Source: a virus
Direction: 5' to 3' (one strand)
DNA length: 22,473 nt
Virus record (IMG/VR): IMGVR_UViG_3300011010_001092
Location: 1 to 22,473 of that record
Shown here: positions 22,119-22,473 of the stretch, piece by piece
Layout: each line of letters starts with the position of its first letter
How positions within the stretch are numbered: position 1 is the stretch's first letter
The notes under the pieces: generated by a model
The model's input: only the letters and a program-made list of their open reading frames with translations
What the model was told of the DNA's origin: nothing
Database searches by the model: none
Translations under genes and position numbers: made by a program

Positions 22119-22473
22119 AACACTCAATATTAACTAGAATAAATTTTACTGATCTTACTCTACTTGATCAGTACTTAAAAGTTACTAAAAAAGTACTCAT
22201 TCCTGCGTTAAAGTCACAAACAAATAAGGACTTTGATTTAATAGTCATTACTAACCCTGAAATAGTTGATTTACTTAGGTCTGAACTTGACTACCCATTC
22301 ACAGCAGTATATGGAAACGGCCAGTGCTATTCCTATTTATTAGATAATAAAATAAACATCCAGACTCGACACGACTGTGACGATTATATGTCACCAGATT
22401 ATGTTCAAAAGATACAGGAAACATATCTTATCACCCATAAGAAATACGATAAATTCATAATTCAGGCACAGCC
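22115..22473 (+). CDS. Putative rhamnosyltransferase-like glycosyltransferase (3' partial)
   Basis: The frame opens with ATG at 22115, overlapping the previous stop by ATGA, and runs off the window after 119 codons. The start MKHSILTRINF, then VLIPALKSQTNKDFDLIVIT, and TRHDCDDYMSPDYVQKIQ resemble the putative rhamnosyltransferase family, in which R-x-D-x-D-D is the metal-binding motif; here it reads R-H-D-C-D-D. It is part of the same operon as the CMP-sugar synthetase and the two-domain transferase. Because the C-terminal half is missing, specificity and integrity cannot be judged. Confidence 0.72.
   Translation, partial: MKHSILTRINFTDLTLLDQYLKVTKKVLIPALKSQTNKDFDLIVITNPEIVDLLRSELDYPFTAVYGNGQCYSYLLDNKINIQTRHDCDDYMSPDYVQKIQETYLITHKKYDKFIIQAQ

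Noticed and set aside
1-22473. tRNA genes, integrase, attachment sites
   Set aside because: No cloverleaf-like sequence, recombinase motif or flanking direct repeats could be found by reading; a dedicated tRNA search was not possible.

Overview
This window is part of a large, AT-rich, T4-like (tailed, contractile-type) phage genome. The diagnostic genes are a gp46/Rad50-type recombination subunit, a ThyA-superfamily pyrimidine methylase, dCMP deaminase, both subunits of a T4-type type II topoisomerase (gp39, gp52), a gp19-type tail tube, a gp21-type prohead protease fused to a scaffold, and a gp23-type major capsid protein. A host in Bacteroidota, probably Flavobacteriia, is inferred from weak evidence: gene starts mostly have A/T-rich leaders without Shine-Dalgarno sequences, and one phage protein has a signal peptide in the flavobacterial style (ending ...SVFSQ). 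No tRNA, CRISPR array, insertion sequence or integrase was seen.

Layout. 1-2800 (+): recombination and nucleotide metabolism (3' part of the gp46-like gene, ThyA-like enzyme, small membrane protein, dCMP deaminase, unknown protein). 2820-5990 (-): late structural block (two small proteins, a repeat-bearing 427-443 aa protein, tail tube, and a zinc-ribbon/GMNP-repeat protein). 6095-12139 (+): DNA repair and topology (Fpg/Nei glycosylase, Rad3/XPD-like Fe-S helicase, gp39, two membrane microproteins, gp52). 12170-14215 (+): small protein, secreted protein, BCS1-like AAA+ ATPase, holin-like protein, Dps-like/DUF5856-like protein. 14221-19319 (-): GNAT acetyltransferase, strong terminator, major capsid protein, protease-scaffold fusion, DnaJ co-chaperone. 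19380-22473 (+): glycan module (MptE/DUF115-like protein, CMP-sugar synthetase, two-domain glycosyltransferase, and a partial second transferase).

How it works together. Replication and metabolism genes lie mainly on the + strand and virion genes on the - strand. I found a shared element, RATAAATAA, 15-18 nt before the start codons of late-type genes on both strands. It resembles the T4 late promoter TATAAATA. One copy lies inside the protease-scaffold gene, ahead of an in-frame ATG with an A-rich leader, which suggests that the scaffold is also made as a separate nested product. The scaffold carries about eleven 14-residue repeats, most with an (L/I)-x-E tripeptide, the known cleavage motif of gp21-type proteases.

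The points most worth following up are the nested scaffold with its embedded cleavage sites, an Asp in the base-recognition position of the ThyA homologue (dCMP rather than dUMP type), the DnaJ protein next to the capsid genes, the zinc-ribbon/GMNP virion-block protein, and the glycan module.
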